Shown here one piece after another: positions 1-10,278 of a stretch of 64,000 bases of DNA. The stretch spans positions 1-64,000 of the forward strand of contig CANSGN010000002.1 in assembly GCA_947646415.1 (NCBI GenBank), read 5' to 3'. Made by a program: the position numbers and the translations under genes. Source of the DNA: an uncultured Clostridia bacterium (GTDB lineage: Bacteria > Bacillota > Clostridia > Christensenellales > UBA3700). How positions within the stretch are numbered: position 1 is the first letter of the stretch; every line of letters starts with the position of its first letter. The notes beneath the pieces are model-generated. The model made no database searches. It saw only the letters and a list, made by a program, of their open reading frames with translations, and was not told where the DNA came from.

Positions 1-13
1 CGGAGGTTTTATT

Positions 14-2995
14 ATGGCAAAGATTATTAAAAGAGTTGGAATAGTATTTTTTGTGTCAGTAATATCTTGTCTAATAGCTTTAGGTTGTGTACTTACAATG
101 CAAGTTGCGGAAAGTAACAATAATGGTATTGTAAATGCTGACACACAAAATAACATTTATACTAGCCAAAATAATGAGGACGGTAGTTATACTGTGCCAA
201 AGGCAGAGATGCCAGAAGTGCCAAAGTCAGACTATGAGTTTGAATTGGGACATAAGGCGAACTGTACAGAGCAAACAACTTGCACCTGTATGCAAGATAT
301 ATGGAACAGTGCGGTACAAAAATCTTTGGATACAGGCAAAAATGTAAAAGTAACTTTATTAAACGATTGGATTGCCTATAACGATAGCAAACATTCTTTT
401 GGAGTAGGTGTTGGGTTTGGCACTCAAACTAAAACGATTTACATACCTAATTATGCGAATGTTACGCTTGACTTGAATGGTTTTACTATTGATAAATTAT
501 TAGCTGATGAAAATAGCAATTCGGATGGTAATGTAATAATTATCCATAAAGGCGTGTTAAATATCGTAGATAGCAGTTTTGACGAAAATGTTATAGATAG
601 CAGCAATGTTGAAAATTTAAATGACTTGCCTTTTGGCAAAATAAAAGGTGCAAGCGGGGATGTTAATGGTGGCGCTATACATGTAGGAAGTAATGGTGTT
701 TTAAATTTTTATAGTGGTATGATTACGGGTAACTATGCCGATTTAGGTGCGGGTATTTACGCAAATGGCGGAGAGTTAAACATTTATGGCGGATTAATTT
801 GCGGCAATAAAGTGTCCACAAATGGTGCGGGCATATATGCTTTGGGTAGTAAAGTAAATGTATATAATTGCCATATCATAAACAATCATGCAGGTCAATA
901 TGCAGGCGGAATTTATGTTTCGGACAGCACTAACTTAAATATAGATGCGTATTTTTATATGTACGATGGTGTTATAGCAAATAACAATGGCAACTATGGT
1001 GTAGGTGTTTCAGTGGATTATCATGCCGAAGGTTATATTTATGGTGGTAGCATAATAAATAACAACGCCAACGGAAATTCGGCAGGTATACTTGTTTTCA
1101 ATTCGGGACACTGCGAAATGTATGGCGGAATTATTTCCGAGAATAAAACTGTTGATACCTTGTCAACAGCAAGACCGGGCGGTAGCGGAGTTTTAGTTAG
1201 CAATAAGGCAACGTTTGTTATGCACGGCGGCGAGATATCGAAAAATATTTTTGTAGAGGAGCTAGCAAAAGCTACTTACGGAGCAGGTATTTTTGCCGAC
1301 AACCATAGTCATTTGTTTTTGAAAGCTGGTTCCGTTACCGGAAATCAAATCATATCGCATAGCGAAGTAAAAAGCTATGGCGGAGGTATTAATTGTGACG
1401 AAACCAGCCTATTTGAGTTGCAAGGTCCTGCACATGTATATGATAATACTGAGGATGAAACCGCATCAGATGTTTATTTAAGAAAAGATACACATATCAA
1501 TATATCGGATAGATTGCAAAGAGTTGATAAAATATTGTACATAGGTATAAAATTGGCAGAAAATTATGGCGAAAAAGCTTTTACAAGTAATTATTCGGGT
1601 AGTGTTTTTAATTCTCAAATTCATCCAAGTAGATTGTTTTTTTCTTCAAACACAGATTTTAATGTTGAGAAGAACTCTGACGGAGAAGTAACTTTATCTA
1701 CTACTAATAAACCAACTGTTAACTCAATATGGCAATATACGGGAAATACTCCGGAAGTCAGCGGCACAGTTGATGGTGGAAGTTGTGTGTCGGTACCTTA
1801 TACAGGCGAAAAATATACAATAAGCACTCCAAGTGGTAAATTGCATTATTTTGTCAATAATGCTACACAAAGTATAGAAGCATCGTCGTATGACGTGACC
1901 GATGTAGGAAGTTATGCTGTTACTACAACAAATATAGATTTAAGTCATCAAACCTTTACCTTTACAATATTGCCTGCGGAAGTAGATATAAAATGGGAAA
2001 ACTCGGAGCTAGTATATAACGGCGGCAGTCAAAAACCGACAGCATATATAGCCGAAGACCCTAACTGTAAGGTAATAGTAATAGGCGAGCAAATAAACAG
2101 CGGTAGCGGATATGTAGCAACTGCAACAGGGTTGAGTAACAAAAACTATAAGATAAATACTTCAACAATGAACAAAATGTTTAGCATATCAAAAGCCAAG
2201 TTGGAAAAGCCAAAGGGCAGTGGCACATTTGAGTATGACGGAAGCGAAAAAGAATATATCCCAAACGGCTATAATAATGTGACAATGAATATAACAGGTA
2301 ATAAAGCTACAGCAGTGGGTAATTACAATGCAACAGTATCACTAAAAGATAAGTATAACTATGTGTGGAATGACGGAGGAGTGGAAGATATAGTACTACC
2401 ATACTCAGTAACATTGACCCCACCTGTAGACGATGATGATAGTGAGTATAAGTTTATCTATATAGATAATGATGACGGAAAGCAAGTAAGAAAGACATAC
2501 AAGCAAGGCGGCTTGGTACACGGTATAAACGATGGCGGAGTTAATGGCGGAAAATTGGTACTAGGCAATGTAAAGCCGAACACAAGTGTAAAAAGCTTTA
2601 TACAAACCTTAGGATTTGAACAAAGCAAAATAACAATAAAGGATAGCAAGGGAAAGGATATATTTAAGGACGGAACCCCTGTTGATGCAAGTAAGTTTGA
2701 TAACGGCAAAGAGCTAGCAGTAGGAACAGGCTGGAGTGTAGAGTACCAAAACAACGGAAATACGGAGACAATCTATATATCGGTATTAGGCGACGTGAAC
2801 GGAGACGGTAGGATAAGTGCAAGCGATGTCTCTTACTTAAGACAAATAGCAAGTGATAACACAATATATGAAAATTTAAGTGTGGAAAAGAAACTCGCAA
2901 GTATGGTAATAAATAAAGGCAACGTGACAAGCGCGGATGCGGAAATAGTAAGGAATGTTGTGGATAAATTGCTTACAATGGACTTATTCTTTTAA
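14..2995 (+). CDS. Beta-helix surface protein with C-terminal dockerin-like module (paralogue A)
   Basis: A 993-aa exported protein. ATG at 14 follows a GGAGG ribosome binding site at the window's left edge. Residues 1 to about 32 are a signal peptide (basic MAKIIKR, then a hydrophobic core). Residues about 150-480 are rich in GG-x-I/Y-x-N-N turns typical of right-handed parallel beta-helices. Residues about 560-800 look like MBG/Ig-like repeats (ILPAEV, YNGGSQKPTA). Residues 925-990 resemble a type I dockerin: the first calcium loop, GDVNGDGRISASD, is well formed and the second (NKGNVTSADAE) is degenerate. No cohesin gene is in the window, so the anchoring partner is unknown. It shares leader, signal peptide, C-terminal module and terminator with the gene at 52073. 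Its promoter lies outside the window. Probable role: adhesin or glycan-binding surface protein (inference). Confidence 0.8.
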   Translation: MAKIIKRVGIVFFVSVISCLIALGCVLTMQVAESNNNGIVNADTQNNIYTSQNNEDGSYTVPKAEMPEVPKSDYEFELGHKANCTEQTTCTCMQDIWNSAVQKSLDTGKNVKVTLLNDWIAYNDSKHSFGVGVGFGTQTKTIYIPNYANVTLDLNGFTIDKLLADENSNSDGNVIIIHKGVLNIVDSSFDENVIDSSNVENLNDLPFGKIKGASGDVNGGAIHVGSNGVLNFYSGMITGNYADLGAGIYANGGELNIYGGLICGNKVSTNGAGIYALGSKVNVYNCHIINNHAGQYAGGIYVSDSTNLNIDAYFYMYDGVIANNNGNYGVGVSVDYHAEGYIYGGSIINNNANGNSAGILVFNSGHCEMYGGIISENKTVDTLSTARPGGSGVLVSNKATFVMHGGEISKNIFVEELAKATYGAGIFADNHSHLFLKAGSVTGNQIISHSEVKSYGGGINCDETSLFELQGPAHVYDNTEDETASDVYLRKDTHINISDRLQRVDKILYIGIKLAENYGEKAFTSNYSGSVFNSQIHPSRLFFSSNTDFNVEKNSDGEVTLSTTNKPTVNSIWQYTGNTPEVSGTVDGGSCVSVPYTGEKYTISTPSGKLHYFVNNATQSIEASSYDVTDVGSYAVTTTNIDLSHQTFTFTILPAEVDIKWENSELVYNGGSQKPTAYIAEDPNCKVIVIGEQINSGSGYVATATGLSNKNYKINTSTMNKMFSISKAKLEKPKGSGTFEYDGSEKEYIPNGYNNVTMNITGNKATAVGNYNATVSLKDKYNYVWNDGGVEDIVLPYSVTLTPPVDDDDSEYKFIYIDNDDGKQVRKTYKQGGLVHGINDGGVNGGKLVLGNVKPNTSVKSFIQTLGFEQSKITIKDSKGKDIFKDGTPVDASKFDNGKELAVGTGWSVEYQNNGNTETIYISVLGDVNGDGRISASDVSYLRQIASDNTIYENLSVEKKLASMVINKGNVTSADAEIVRNVVDKLLTMDLFF

Positions 2996-3018
2996 TAAAA
3001 AGCATAATCAGTACAAAC

Positions 3019-3054
3019 AAAACAAGGTCAAATATTTGACCTTGTTTTGTTATT
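3019..3054 (+). terminator. Rho-independent terminator of surface protein A
   Basis: Perfect 30-bp palindrome at 3019-3048 (AAAACAAGGTC as the outer arm) followed by a T-rich tail. A near-identical hairpin follows the paralogue at 54881. Stop codon to hairpin is about 24 bp. Confidence 0.85.
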
Positions 3055-3067
3055 TTGCAACAAAAAC

Positions 3068-3088
3068 CCTCGCGAAAATCGAGGGTAA
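3068..3088 (+). repeat. Short interspersed palindrome, copy 1
   Basis: CCCTCG-CGAAAAT-CGAGGG hairpin followed by TAA. It belongs to a family with core GAAAATCGGGGGTAA that recurs at 12892 (minus strand), 17760, 23992, 30192, 36653 and 46807, with weaker copies at 48166, 51823, 54934 and 56303. Nearly all lie just after genes. Confidence 0.5.
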
Positions 3089-3208
3089 ATGGCGTTTTTT
3101 CAAGGTTTTTATAAATTTTCAAGATTTGTTATTATATGTTTAAAGTCAACTTTTGGTAATAAGTTTATAAAAAAAATTACTAATATAAAAATATTTGTGC
3201 AATATATA

Positions 3209-3237
3209 TTGAAAAATTGTGAAAATTGGTGTATTAT
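3209..3237 (+). promoter_or_regulatory. Sigma-A promoter of the recJ operon
   Basis: TTGAAA (3209-3214), 17-bp spacer, TATTAT (3232-3237), 45 bp before the recJ start codon. The spacing is ideal. Nothing else of note lies in the gap after surface protein A's terminator. Confidence 0.6.
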
Positions 3238-3281
3238 TTAATATATAGTTTATAAATTTATAACGCAAGGGAGTATATTTA

Positions 3282-5663
3282 ATGAGCAATTTTGTCCAAA
3301 AGAAAAAGGTGGATAAAAATTTAATAGATAAATTGGCTGAATTATTAAATTGCGGTAAAGATTTAGCCGAGGTTTTGGCAATTCGCGGATATGAAGATTT
3401 GCCAAGTATTCAATCCTTTTTACAAGCGGATATTAAAAATTTGACTCCTGTCTTTTTATATAGCGGTATGAGTGAGGCTTGTGCAAGAATCAAGCAAGCT
3501 ATAGACTATGGCGAAAGTATTGTGATTTATGGCGATTATGACTGTGACGGAGTTTGCAGTACAGCAATTTTGTATATGTTTTTATCTTCGCTTGGTGTGG
3601 AGGTAAATTACTATATCCCAAACAGAAAAAAAGAAGGCTACGGCATTAATCGCGAGGCGTTGGAAGAGATTGCCGATACATTTTATCCCGACCTTATCAT
3701 AACTGTGGATTGTGGTATAACCGCAAAGGAAGATATAGAGTATGCGATAAACGAGTTGGGCATTGACTTTGTGATAACCGACCATCACGAGCCACCACAA
3801 GATTTACCGGATTGCATAGTGGTTAACCCTAAAGTAGACCGAAAAACTGAAACATTCAACGAGTTGTGCGGTGCAGGCATTGCTTTAAGGCTTTGCGAAG
3901 CCGTCGGCGGGGGAAAGGCACTTATGTACTATATGGATTTATGTGCCATTGCTACTATCGGGGATATTGTGCCGTTGCAAGGGGATAATCGTATTATAGT
4001 GAGTTACGGTATGGAAATATTAAATTCCCGTGCAAGACTTGCTGTCAAACTTTTGCTAGAAGTTGCAGGTGTTAAGCCTGAGGAGAAATTTACAGCCACT
4101 GATGTAGCTTTTAAAATTGTTCCGCGTATAAATGCTATCGGCAGATTGTCCGATAGTAAAAAAGCGGTAAGTATGCTTGTGGACAGCGATTATTTTTACG
4201 TAAAAAGCTTGGCAGAACAGGCAAATAGTTATAATATCGAAAGGCAGCAGTTTACTGATGATTTGGTGGAAAACTGCTTGCAAATGCTTGAGAGTTACGA
4301 TTTGGTAAATAACCGCATTATTGTGCTTGCAAGTGATAAGTGGGAGGCAGGCGTGCTAGGCATTGCGGCTGCTAAAATTACAAATTTATTTAATAGACCT
4401 ACTATTTTAATGACAGGGGACGGGGAATTTTACAAGGGCTCTGCAAGGAGTGTGAGCGGAGTAAATATTTACGAATGTGTAAATGCTTGCAAGAGTTTTT
4501 TGGAGGCTTTTGGCGGGCACGCCATGGCTTGCGGTGTAACTTGTAAGAAAGAAAGTTTGGAAAGTTTTTGTTTTGCAATAAATGAATACGCAAGAAATTT
4601 GGACGAAAACTTGTTTGTACCAAAGGTGGAATATGACCTTTGTCGTGATTTTGAGGATATAGATTTTGAGAGTATTTCCGAGCTTTCAAGGCTTGAGCCG
4701 TATGGTATGGAAAACCCTAAGGTAAAATACAATATTAGTATAACTACCCCGAATTTCGCAAGGATTTCTACCTCAAAACATATTAAATTTGCCAAAAATA
4801 ATCAAGTGGAAATGGTATATTTCGACGGGTTTAGCAACTTGAAAAATATCAATAGCAGCAAGCATATAAATATGATTTGCGATTTTGGCGTAAGGACATT
4901 TGCAAATAGGCTTTACGCTCAAGGCATTGTGCAGGATACTGATTTTGATTGGACGGATTTCAGCATAAACGAAAAATATCTTGCAATAAAATATGCCTAC
5001 TATGCAAAGTATGACGACAGCAGTGTTTTTAATGTTAAATATATCGAGGAAGAGGGAGTATTGCCCGAGGTTGAAAACGATTTGTATGGGACGTGTTTTA
5101 TTGCTTACTCTAAGGAGACATTTGACAAATATTCGGAAATACTAAAAGACAAGGTAAAAGTAATTGATTGCAATGTTACCTCAAGTATCAATCCTTTAAA
5201 CAGATTGGTATTGGATTTGGATATAAGTCAAAATTTGGCTTACTATAAAAAAATTGTTATACTTGACACTTTGCCAAGCCTTGGGGTAATAGACTATTAT
5301 AAGCTTAATATGAACGCCCAAGTAGTTATGGTGCAAAACAAAATTGCACAAGAATATTTGCAAATGGTAAAAAGCGAGTTTCCTGATATTGACGGAATGA
5401 GGGAGATATTTGCTCAAATCAAAAAATTGCTTGCAGTAAAAACAAAAATTACAAGTTTTGCTGAGCTTTTAGGCGAGTATGAAAAGCAAGGCGGCAACAA
5501 TACAATAGCTTTTTATATGGCAATGTTTGTTTTTTACGAACTTAAAATAATAAAATCCAAAGGCGGTTTTTTTGTGGACGGCACAGTAAAAACAAGCTTG
5601 GATAACAGTGTAATTTATCAAAGGATTAAGGAGTTAATTTATGCAGGACGCAATACTAGATAA
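3282..5663 (+). CDS. recJ: Single-stranded-DNA-specific exonuclease RecJ
   Basis: A 793-aa DHH-family 5'-to-3' ssDNA exonuclease for recombination and mismatch or base-excision repair. The DHH catalytic motifs are clear: DYDCDG at 85-90 (motif I), VDCG near 142-145, TDHH at 166-169, and the GAGIALRL helix. The DHHA1 region follows (GGHAMACG near 405). The last 200 or so residues form the longer C-terminal extension seen in Firmicutes RecJ. The start is supported by a GGGAG about 10 bp upstream. The 3' end overlaps rel by 23 bp, so the two are translationally coupled. The order recJ-rel-hydrolase-hemZ is common in Clostridia. Confidence 0.95.
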   Translation: MSNFVQKKKVDKNLIDKLAELLNCGKDLAEVLAIRGYEDLPSIQSFLQADIKNLTPVFLYSGMSEACARIKQAIDYGESIVIYGDYDCDGVCSTAILYMFLSSLGVEVNYYIPNRKKEGYGINREALEEIADTFYPDLIITVDCGITAKEDIEYAINELGIDFVITDHHEPPQDLPDCIVVNPKVDRKTETFNELCGAGIALRLCEAVGGGKALMYYMDLCAIATIGDIVPLQGDNRIIVSYGMEILNSRARLAVKLLLEVAGVKPEEKFTATDVAFKIVPRINAIGRLSDSKKAVSMLVDSDYFYVKSLAEQANSYNIERQQFTDDLVENCLQMLESYDLVNNRIIVLASDKWEAGVLGIAAAKITNLFNRPTILMTGDGEFYKGSARSVSGVNIYECVNACKSFLEAFGGHAMACGVTCKKESLESFCFAINEYARNLDENLFVPKVEYDLCRDFEDIDFESISELSRLEPYGMENPKVKYNISITTPNFARISTSKHIKFAKNNQVEMVYFDGFSNLKNINSSKHINMICDFGVRTFANRLYAQGIVQDTDFDWTDFSINEKYLAIKYAYYAKYDDSSVFNVKYIEEEGVLPEVENDLYGTCFIAYSKETFDKYSEILKDKVKVIDCNVTSSINPLNRLVLDLDISQNLAYYKKIVILDTLPSLGVIDYYKLNMNAQVVMVQNKIAQEYLQMVKSEFPDIDGMREIFAQIKKLLAVKTKITSFAELLGEYEKQGGNNTIAFYMAMFVFYELKIIKSKGGFFVDGTVKTSLDNSVIYQRIKELIYAGRNTR

Positions 5664-7788
5664 GTTAAAAAACCAATATCCGCAAGAGCAATATGAGATA
5701 ATAAAAAAAGCTTATGATTTTGCAAAAGAGGCACACGCAGGGCAAAAACGCCAATCGGGTGAGGATTATTTTGTTCATCCCGTAGCAGTAAGCGAGATTT
5801 TGATTGATATGGGGCTTGACTGTGAAACAGTTATGGCAGCTTTTTTGCATGATGTTATCGAGGATACTCCGCATACGGGGGAAGAACTTGAAAATCTTTT
5901 TGGTAAAACGGTGGTTATGCTTGTCAACGGCGTTACCAAGCTTAATAAATTGCAGTTTAAGTCAAGCGTGGACGAACAAGCCGAAAATTTAAGAAAAATG
6001 CTGTTTGCAATGAGCGATGATATAAGGGTAATTATCATAAAACTTGCGGACAGATTGCATAATATGAGGACATTGCTTTTCAAGTCTAGCGACAGACAAA
6101 AGGAAATTTCCCGCGAGACACTTGAAATATACGCCCCTATAGCCGAAAGACTTGGTATGGGTACTATCAAAGGCGAGCTTGAAGACTTGGCAATGCGATA
6201 TTTAAACCCAGACGATTACTATGCTTTGGTACAAAAGATATCCGCTAAAAAGGTGGAAAGACAAGAGTTTGTGCAAAATGTAGTAAAAGATATTCAAGCC
6301 AAACTTGCCGAAATGAAAGTGGAGGGGGAAGTAAACGGCAGACCTAAGCATTTTTACAGCATTTACAAAAAAATGCAAAGCGGTAAGGAGTTCGAACAAA
6401 TTTATGACTTGATAGCAGTAAGAATTATCGTGGATACGATAAAAGATTGCTACGCCGTATTAGGTGCTATTCATACAATGTGGAAACCTTTGCCTGGCAG
6501 ATTTAAAGATTATATCGCTATGCCCAAGGCAAATAACTATCAATCGTTGCATACAACTGTTATATCGCAATACGGCTCGCCGTTTGAAATTCAAATAAGA
6601 ACACACGAAATGCACGATATTGCAGAATTTGGTATCGCCGCCCATTGGAAATATAAAGAGGGTCGATTGACTTCCGACCAAAGTATTATGGATGACCGTA
6701 TGCAATGGATAAGAAGTATAATGGAAGTTCAAAAGGACTTGCGGGATAATGCAGAGTTTTTGCAGTCGTTAAAAGTCGATTTGTATCCTGATGAGGTGTT
6801 TGTAATAACGCCAAAAGGCAAGGTAGTAAGTTTGCCTAAAGGTGCTACAGGCATTGATTTTGCCTATGCCGTACATACGGAAGTAGGAAATAAATGCGTA
6901 GGCATAAAAGTAGATGGCAAAATAGTTCCTATAAATACACGTCTTTCCAACAACTCTATTGTAGAGGTTATAACTTCCAACGCATCCAAAGGTCCAAGCA
7001 GAGATTGGCTTAAATTTGTCGCAACCGCAGGCGCTCGCAATAAAATCCGCGCATACTTTAAAAAGGAAATGCGCGAGGAAAATATTAAGCGTGGCAGAGA
7101 AATGCTTGAAAGGGAAGCAAAGCACAGGGGATATAGCCTGTCGGAGCTTTTAAATAATGAGGAGTGGATAAAATACTTTAAAAACCACTACGGCACTTCA
7201 AGTAATATGGAAGATATTTATGCCGAGTTAGGCTATGGTAATATAACTACTAACAAAATAATATTCAAATTGATTGACTGCTTTAAAAAGTCTGCGGATA
7301 ATCTTACACCGATAATCAGTAGCACAAAAGCAAGCAGAATGTCCAACAAAAAAGGCAACGGTGTTTTGATTCGTGGGTATGACGACTTTTTGATAAGATT
7401 ATCCCATTGCTGTAACCCTGTTCCAGGGGATAAAATTGTGGGATATGTCAGCCGTGGTAGGGGTGTTTCCATTCACAGGGCAGATTGTCCTAACATGAAA
7501 AATATTGAGGCGGAAAGGATTATCGAAGCGGATTGGTCGCAAAACATGACTTGTAACTTTACTGCAACGCTTGAAATACTTTGTATTAATCGCTCTAATT
7601 TACTTGTGGATATAACAACTTTTTTTGCAAACAGAAAAAAGCTTTTAACCCAAGTAAATGCAAAAGTGGATGATAAATTACAAGCGATAATAACCATTGG
7701 GGTGCAAATAACCAATATAAACGAGCTTGACGAAATGATAAGTAAATTAAAGGGTATCGAAGGAGTGCTTAATGTACACAGAATTTGA
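5641..7788 (+). CDS. rel: Bifunctional (p)ppGpp synthetase/hydrolase
   Basis: A 715-aa long RelA/SpoT homologue that makes and degrades the alarmone (p)ppGpp in the stringent response. Domain order: HD hydrolase domain with HD at 70-71 and the HDVIEDTP motif; synthetase domain with GRPKHFYSIYKKM near 233; TGS domain about 385-445; conserved CC-NPVPGD region about 590; C-terminal ACT about 640-715. Hydrolase and synthetase motifs both look intact, as expected for the single Rel of a Firmicute. The ATG at 5641 lies inside the recJ 3' end with AAGGAG 7 bp before it. The 3' end overlaps the next gene by 17 bp. Confidence 0.95.
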   Translation: MQDAILDKLKNQYPQEQYEIIKKAYDFAKEAHAGQKRQSGEDYFVHPVAVSEILIDMGLDCETVMAAFLHDVIEDTPHTGEELENLFGKTVVMLVNGVTKLNKLQFKSSVDEQAENLRKMLFAMSDDIRVIIIKLADRLHNMRTLLFKSSDRQKEISRETLEIYAPIAERLGMGTIKGELEDLAMRYLNPDDYYALVQKISAKKVERQEFVQNVVKDIQAKLAEMKVEGEVNGRPKHFYSIYKKMQSGKEFEQIYDLIAVRIIVDTIKDCYAVLGAIHTMWKPLPGRFKDYIAMPKANNYQSLHTTVISQYGSPFEIQIRTHEMHDIAEFGIAAHWKYKEGRLTSDQSIMDDRMQWIRSIMEVQKDLRDNAEFLQSLKVDLYPDEVFVITPKGKVVSLPKGATGIDFAYAVHTEVGNKCVGIKVDGKIVPINTRLSNNSIVEVITSNASKGPSRDWLKFVATAGARNKIRAYFKKEMREENIKRGREMLEREAKHRGYSLSELLNNEEWIKYFKNHYGTSSNMEDIYAELGYGNITTNKIIFKLIDCFKKSADNLTPIISSTKASRMSNKKGNGVLIRGYDDFLIRLSHCCNPVPGDKIVGYVSRGRGVSIHRADCPNMKNIEAERIIEADWSQNMTCNFTATLEILCINRSNLLVDITTFFANRKKLLTQVNAKVDDKLQAIITIGVQITNINELDEMISKLKGIEGVLNVHRI

Positions 7789-8398
7789 CGGTTTTAGCGT
7801 AAAAAAAATAGTAAACGGCGGGTTGCAAAACAACAGCTATATTGTAAAAATAGGTAGTCAATGTATTGTTATCGACCCTGCCTCAAAAATAGTCAAGGCG
7901 GAAGTTGAAAAGGACTGTTTGCAAGTTTTGGCGGTTTTGTTGACTCACGGACACTTTGACCACATAAAAGGAGTAAGTCCATTTATGGATGAGCAAGTGC
8001 CTATTTATATCCACAAGTCGGACAACCCTAAATGCACAGGCGAAGTTATGCTTGATTGGTTAAAAAGGTTTAGGATAGAGCCTTTCTCTTGCAGCAATTT
8101 TGTAGTGGATGGGGAGGTTTTGAACTTTGATGATTTGCAAGTTAAAGTAATTCATACTCCGGGGCACTCTTCGGGCGGAGTAAGCTATGTTATAAAAAAT
8201 GTAGTATTTTCTGGAGACACACTGTTTTTGGGTAGCTATGGCAGATATGATTTTGAGGATAGTTCTTTTAACGATTTAAAAAATTCCATAGTGGTAAAAC
8301 TGTTTGGATTAAACGGCGATTACGTTGTTTATCCGGGGCACGGCGACAGTACTACTATGGATTACGAACGAGAAGGAAATATGATTTTATGGAGCTGA
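7772..8398 (+). CDS. Metallo-beta-lactamase-fold hydrolase (glyoxalase II-like)
   Basis: A 208-aa cytoplasmic hydrolase. The THGHFDH motif at 58-64 is the dinuclear metal site, followed by TPGHSSGG (second His) and FSGDTLF (bridging Asp), with a C-terminal YPGHG. The length fits short glyoxalase-II-like proteins, which usually follow rel in this operon type. The natural substrate cannot be told from sequence. The ATG at 7772 is served by AAGGAG inside rel. It overlaps rel by 17 bp and hemZ by 10 bp, so the four genes form one tight operon. Confidence 0.85.
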   Translation: MYTEFDGFSVKKIVNGGLQNNSYIVKIGSQCIVIDPASKIVKAEVEKDCLQVLAVLLTHGHFDHIKGVSPFMDEQVPIYIHKSDNPKCTGEVMLDWLKRFRIEPFSCSNFVVDGEVLNFDDLQVKVIHTPGHSSGGVSYVIKNVVFSGDTLFLGSYGRYDFEDSSFNDLKNSIVVKLFGLNGDYVVYPGHGDSTTMDYEREGNMILWS

Positions 8399-9786
8399 AA
8401 ATAGTTACAAACAGCGAGTTTTTGCCAGATTTAATGGATGTTGTAAGGGCGTTTTCCCCATTGGTCACAATAGACGAAAACGAGCAGAAAAATATTGTTT
8501 ATATTGATATACAAAATGATACTGTAACTTTAAAATTCAATCAAAAAACCGTCGAAAATCGGTGCGAAATACAAAATTTGCCTCCGATAAAGCAAAAAAG
8601 CGAGTTGAAAAGGCTTGCAAAAATAATGCTTTATGATTTGCTTTCGGAGTGCACGGGAAAAAGGTTGCCTTACGGCTCGCTTACAGGTATAAGACCTACC
8701 AAGTTTTATCACGAACTTACGGAGAGTGGCAAGGATGCAAAAAGCTATTTTGAAGAGTATTTGCGTGTACCACAACAAGGTGCGAATTGGATAGCAAGGA
8801 TTTGCGGTAATCAAAAAGGCATTTACTCACACAATGATAAACAAGTTGATTTTTTTGTAAATATACCTATTTGCGTATCAAGGTGTAGCTACTGTTCGTT
8901 TATTTCAGCGGAACTCGGGAAAATAAAAAAATGGATTGCCCCTTATGTCGGACAAGTTGTACGGGAGATAAAGCATGGTGTAGCTTTGGTTGAAAGTTTA
9001 GGGGTGCAAGTACGTTCGATTTATGTTGGCGGAGGTACACCTACAAGTTTATGTGAGCAAGATTTTGAAAAAATAATCGTGGAACTTGGCAAAATCAAAT
9101 GCAAAGAGTTTACCGTAGAGGCAGGCAGACCAGACACGATAAGCAAAGAAAAACTAAAAATTATGTCTGACAATGGAGTTACAAGAATAAGTATTAACCC
9201 ACAAACTTTTAACGATAAAACCCTAGCTTTGATAGGACGAAATCATACCAAACAAGATATTTTTAAAGTTTACGATATGGCGAGGGAGTTTGATTTTGAT
9301 ATAAATATGGATTTGATTGCAATGTTGCCAAACGAGAGTTTTGAGGACTTTAAATATTCCGTCGACCAAGCAATCTCACTTAATCCCGAAAATATTACTA
9401 TACATACACTAGCAATCAAAAAAGGCAGCAATTTGAAACTTCAAGAGTATAACAACAAAATTGAATTGTTGCCCGAAAAAATGATTGAGTACTCAAGAAA
9501 TGCAATTATTTCAAGCGGTTTTGAGCCATACTATATGTACAGACAAAAATATATGAGCGGCAATTTGGACAATACAGGTTACGCAAAACAAAATAAAGCT
9601 TGTATATACAATATTGACATTATGGAAGAAACACACAGCATAATTGCATGCGGTGCAGGGGCGATATCCAAAAGAGTTTGGAGCGAGCAAAACAGATTGG
9701 AAAGGCTAGCAAACCCTAAAGGCATAGATGTTTATTTGGAAAGGGAAGAAAAAATACTTGCGGATAAGGAAGATTTTTTCAAATAA
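8389..9786 (+). CDS. hemZ: HemZ-like coproporphyrinogen dehydrogenase, radical SAM
   Basis: A 465-aa radical SAM enzyme of the HemN/HemZ group. Residues about 158-170 hold the CxxxCxxC cluster motif (NIPICVSRCSYCSF), preceded by an N-terminal extension of about 150 aa that contains LTGIRPTK, a HemZ hallmark. GGGTPTSL, the SAM-binding GGG motif, follows about 45 residues later. The family acts on coproporphyrinogen III, or is annotated so. Many HemZ-like proteins in anaerobes have no proven haem role, and no other haem genes are visible here. It is the last gene of the recJ-rel operon. Confidence 0.85.
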   Translation: MELKIVTNSEFLPDLMDVVRAFSPLVTIDENEQKNIVYIDIQNDTVTLKFNQKTVENRCEIQNLPPIKQKSELKRLAKIMLYDLLSECTGKRLPYGSLTGIRPTKFYHELTESGKDAKSYFEEYLRVPQQGANWIARICGNQKGIYSHNDKQVDFFVNIPICVSRCSYCSFISAELGKIKKWIAPYVGQVVREIKHGVALVESLGVQVRSIYVGGGTPTSLCEQDFEKIIVELGKIKCKEFTVEAGRPDTISKEKLKIMSDNGVTRISINPQTFNDKTLALIGRNHTKQDIFKVYDMAREFDFDINMDLIAMLPNESFEDFKYSVDQAISLNPENITIHTLAIKKGSNLKLQEYNNKIELLPEKMIEYSRNAIISSGFEPYYMYRQKYMSGNLDNTGYAKQNKACIYNIDIMEETHSIIACGAGAISKRVWSEQNRLERLANPKGIDVYLEREEKILADKEDFFK

Positions 9787-9997
9787 ATTGAGTTGTTATT
9801 TTTAGTCAAATAATGTCTTAATAGGCAAACTTTTATATTAAAATCAAAAAATATAAAATAATTTAGATAAAAATACCAAAAATCAGTTTACACCAAAAAA
9901 AAATTATGCTATGATTAGATAGTACCTTTGACTATGTTTATCAACACTCCGATGATTTACTTGGTTTTAGGAATAAATATTTATTAGGAGATTGAAA

Positions 9998-10270
9998 ATG
10001 GAAGATTTAACAAAACTTACTAAACAAGAAATTATTGAGAAATTTGCTCAATCAGAAGGTGACACAGGTTCTCCTGAAGTTCAAATTGCTTTGCTAACTG
10101 CAAGAATCGAAACTTTAAAAGCACACTTTGCAGTGCACAAAAAGGACCACCACAGCCGTCGCGGTTTGTTGCAAATGGTAGGTAAAAGAAGAAACTTGCT
10201 TACTTATCTAAAAAATAAGGATATCGAAAGATACAGAGCAGTTATCGCTAAATTAAACCTAAGAAAGTAA
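9998..10270 (+). CDS. rpsO: 30S ribosomal protein S15
   Basis: A 90-aa protein of normal S15 length. It carries the diagnostic stretches [23 protein letters not shown] and RRNLLTYLK, which contact 16S rRNA helices 20-22. A TTG two codons earlier (9992) is possible, but AGGAG at 9986-9990 is spaced best for ATG 9998, which also gives the family N-terminus. The 211-bp leader upstream may hold the S15 autoregulatory element, but I could not fold it with confidence. Paired with pnp downstream, as in most bacteria. Confidence 0.97.
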   Translation: MEDLTKLTKQEIIEKFAQSEGDTGSPEVQIALLTARIETLKAHFAVHKKDHHSRRGLLQMVGKRRNLLTYLKNKDIERYRAVIAKLNLRK

Positions 10271-10278
10271 TAAAAATA

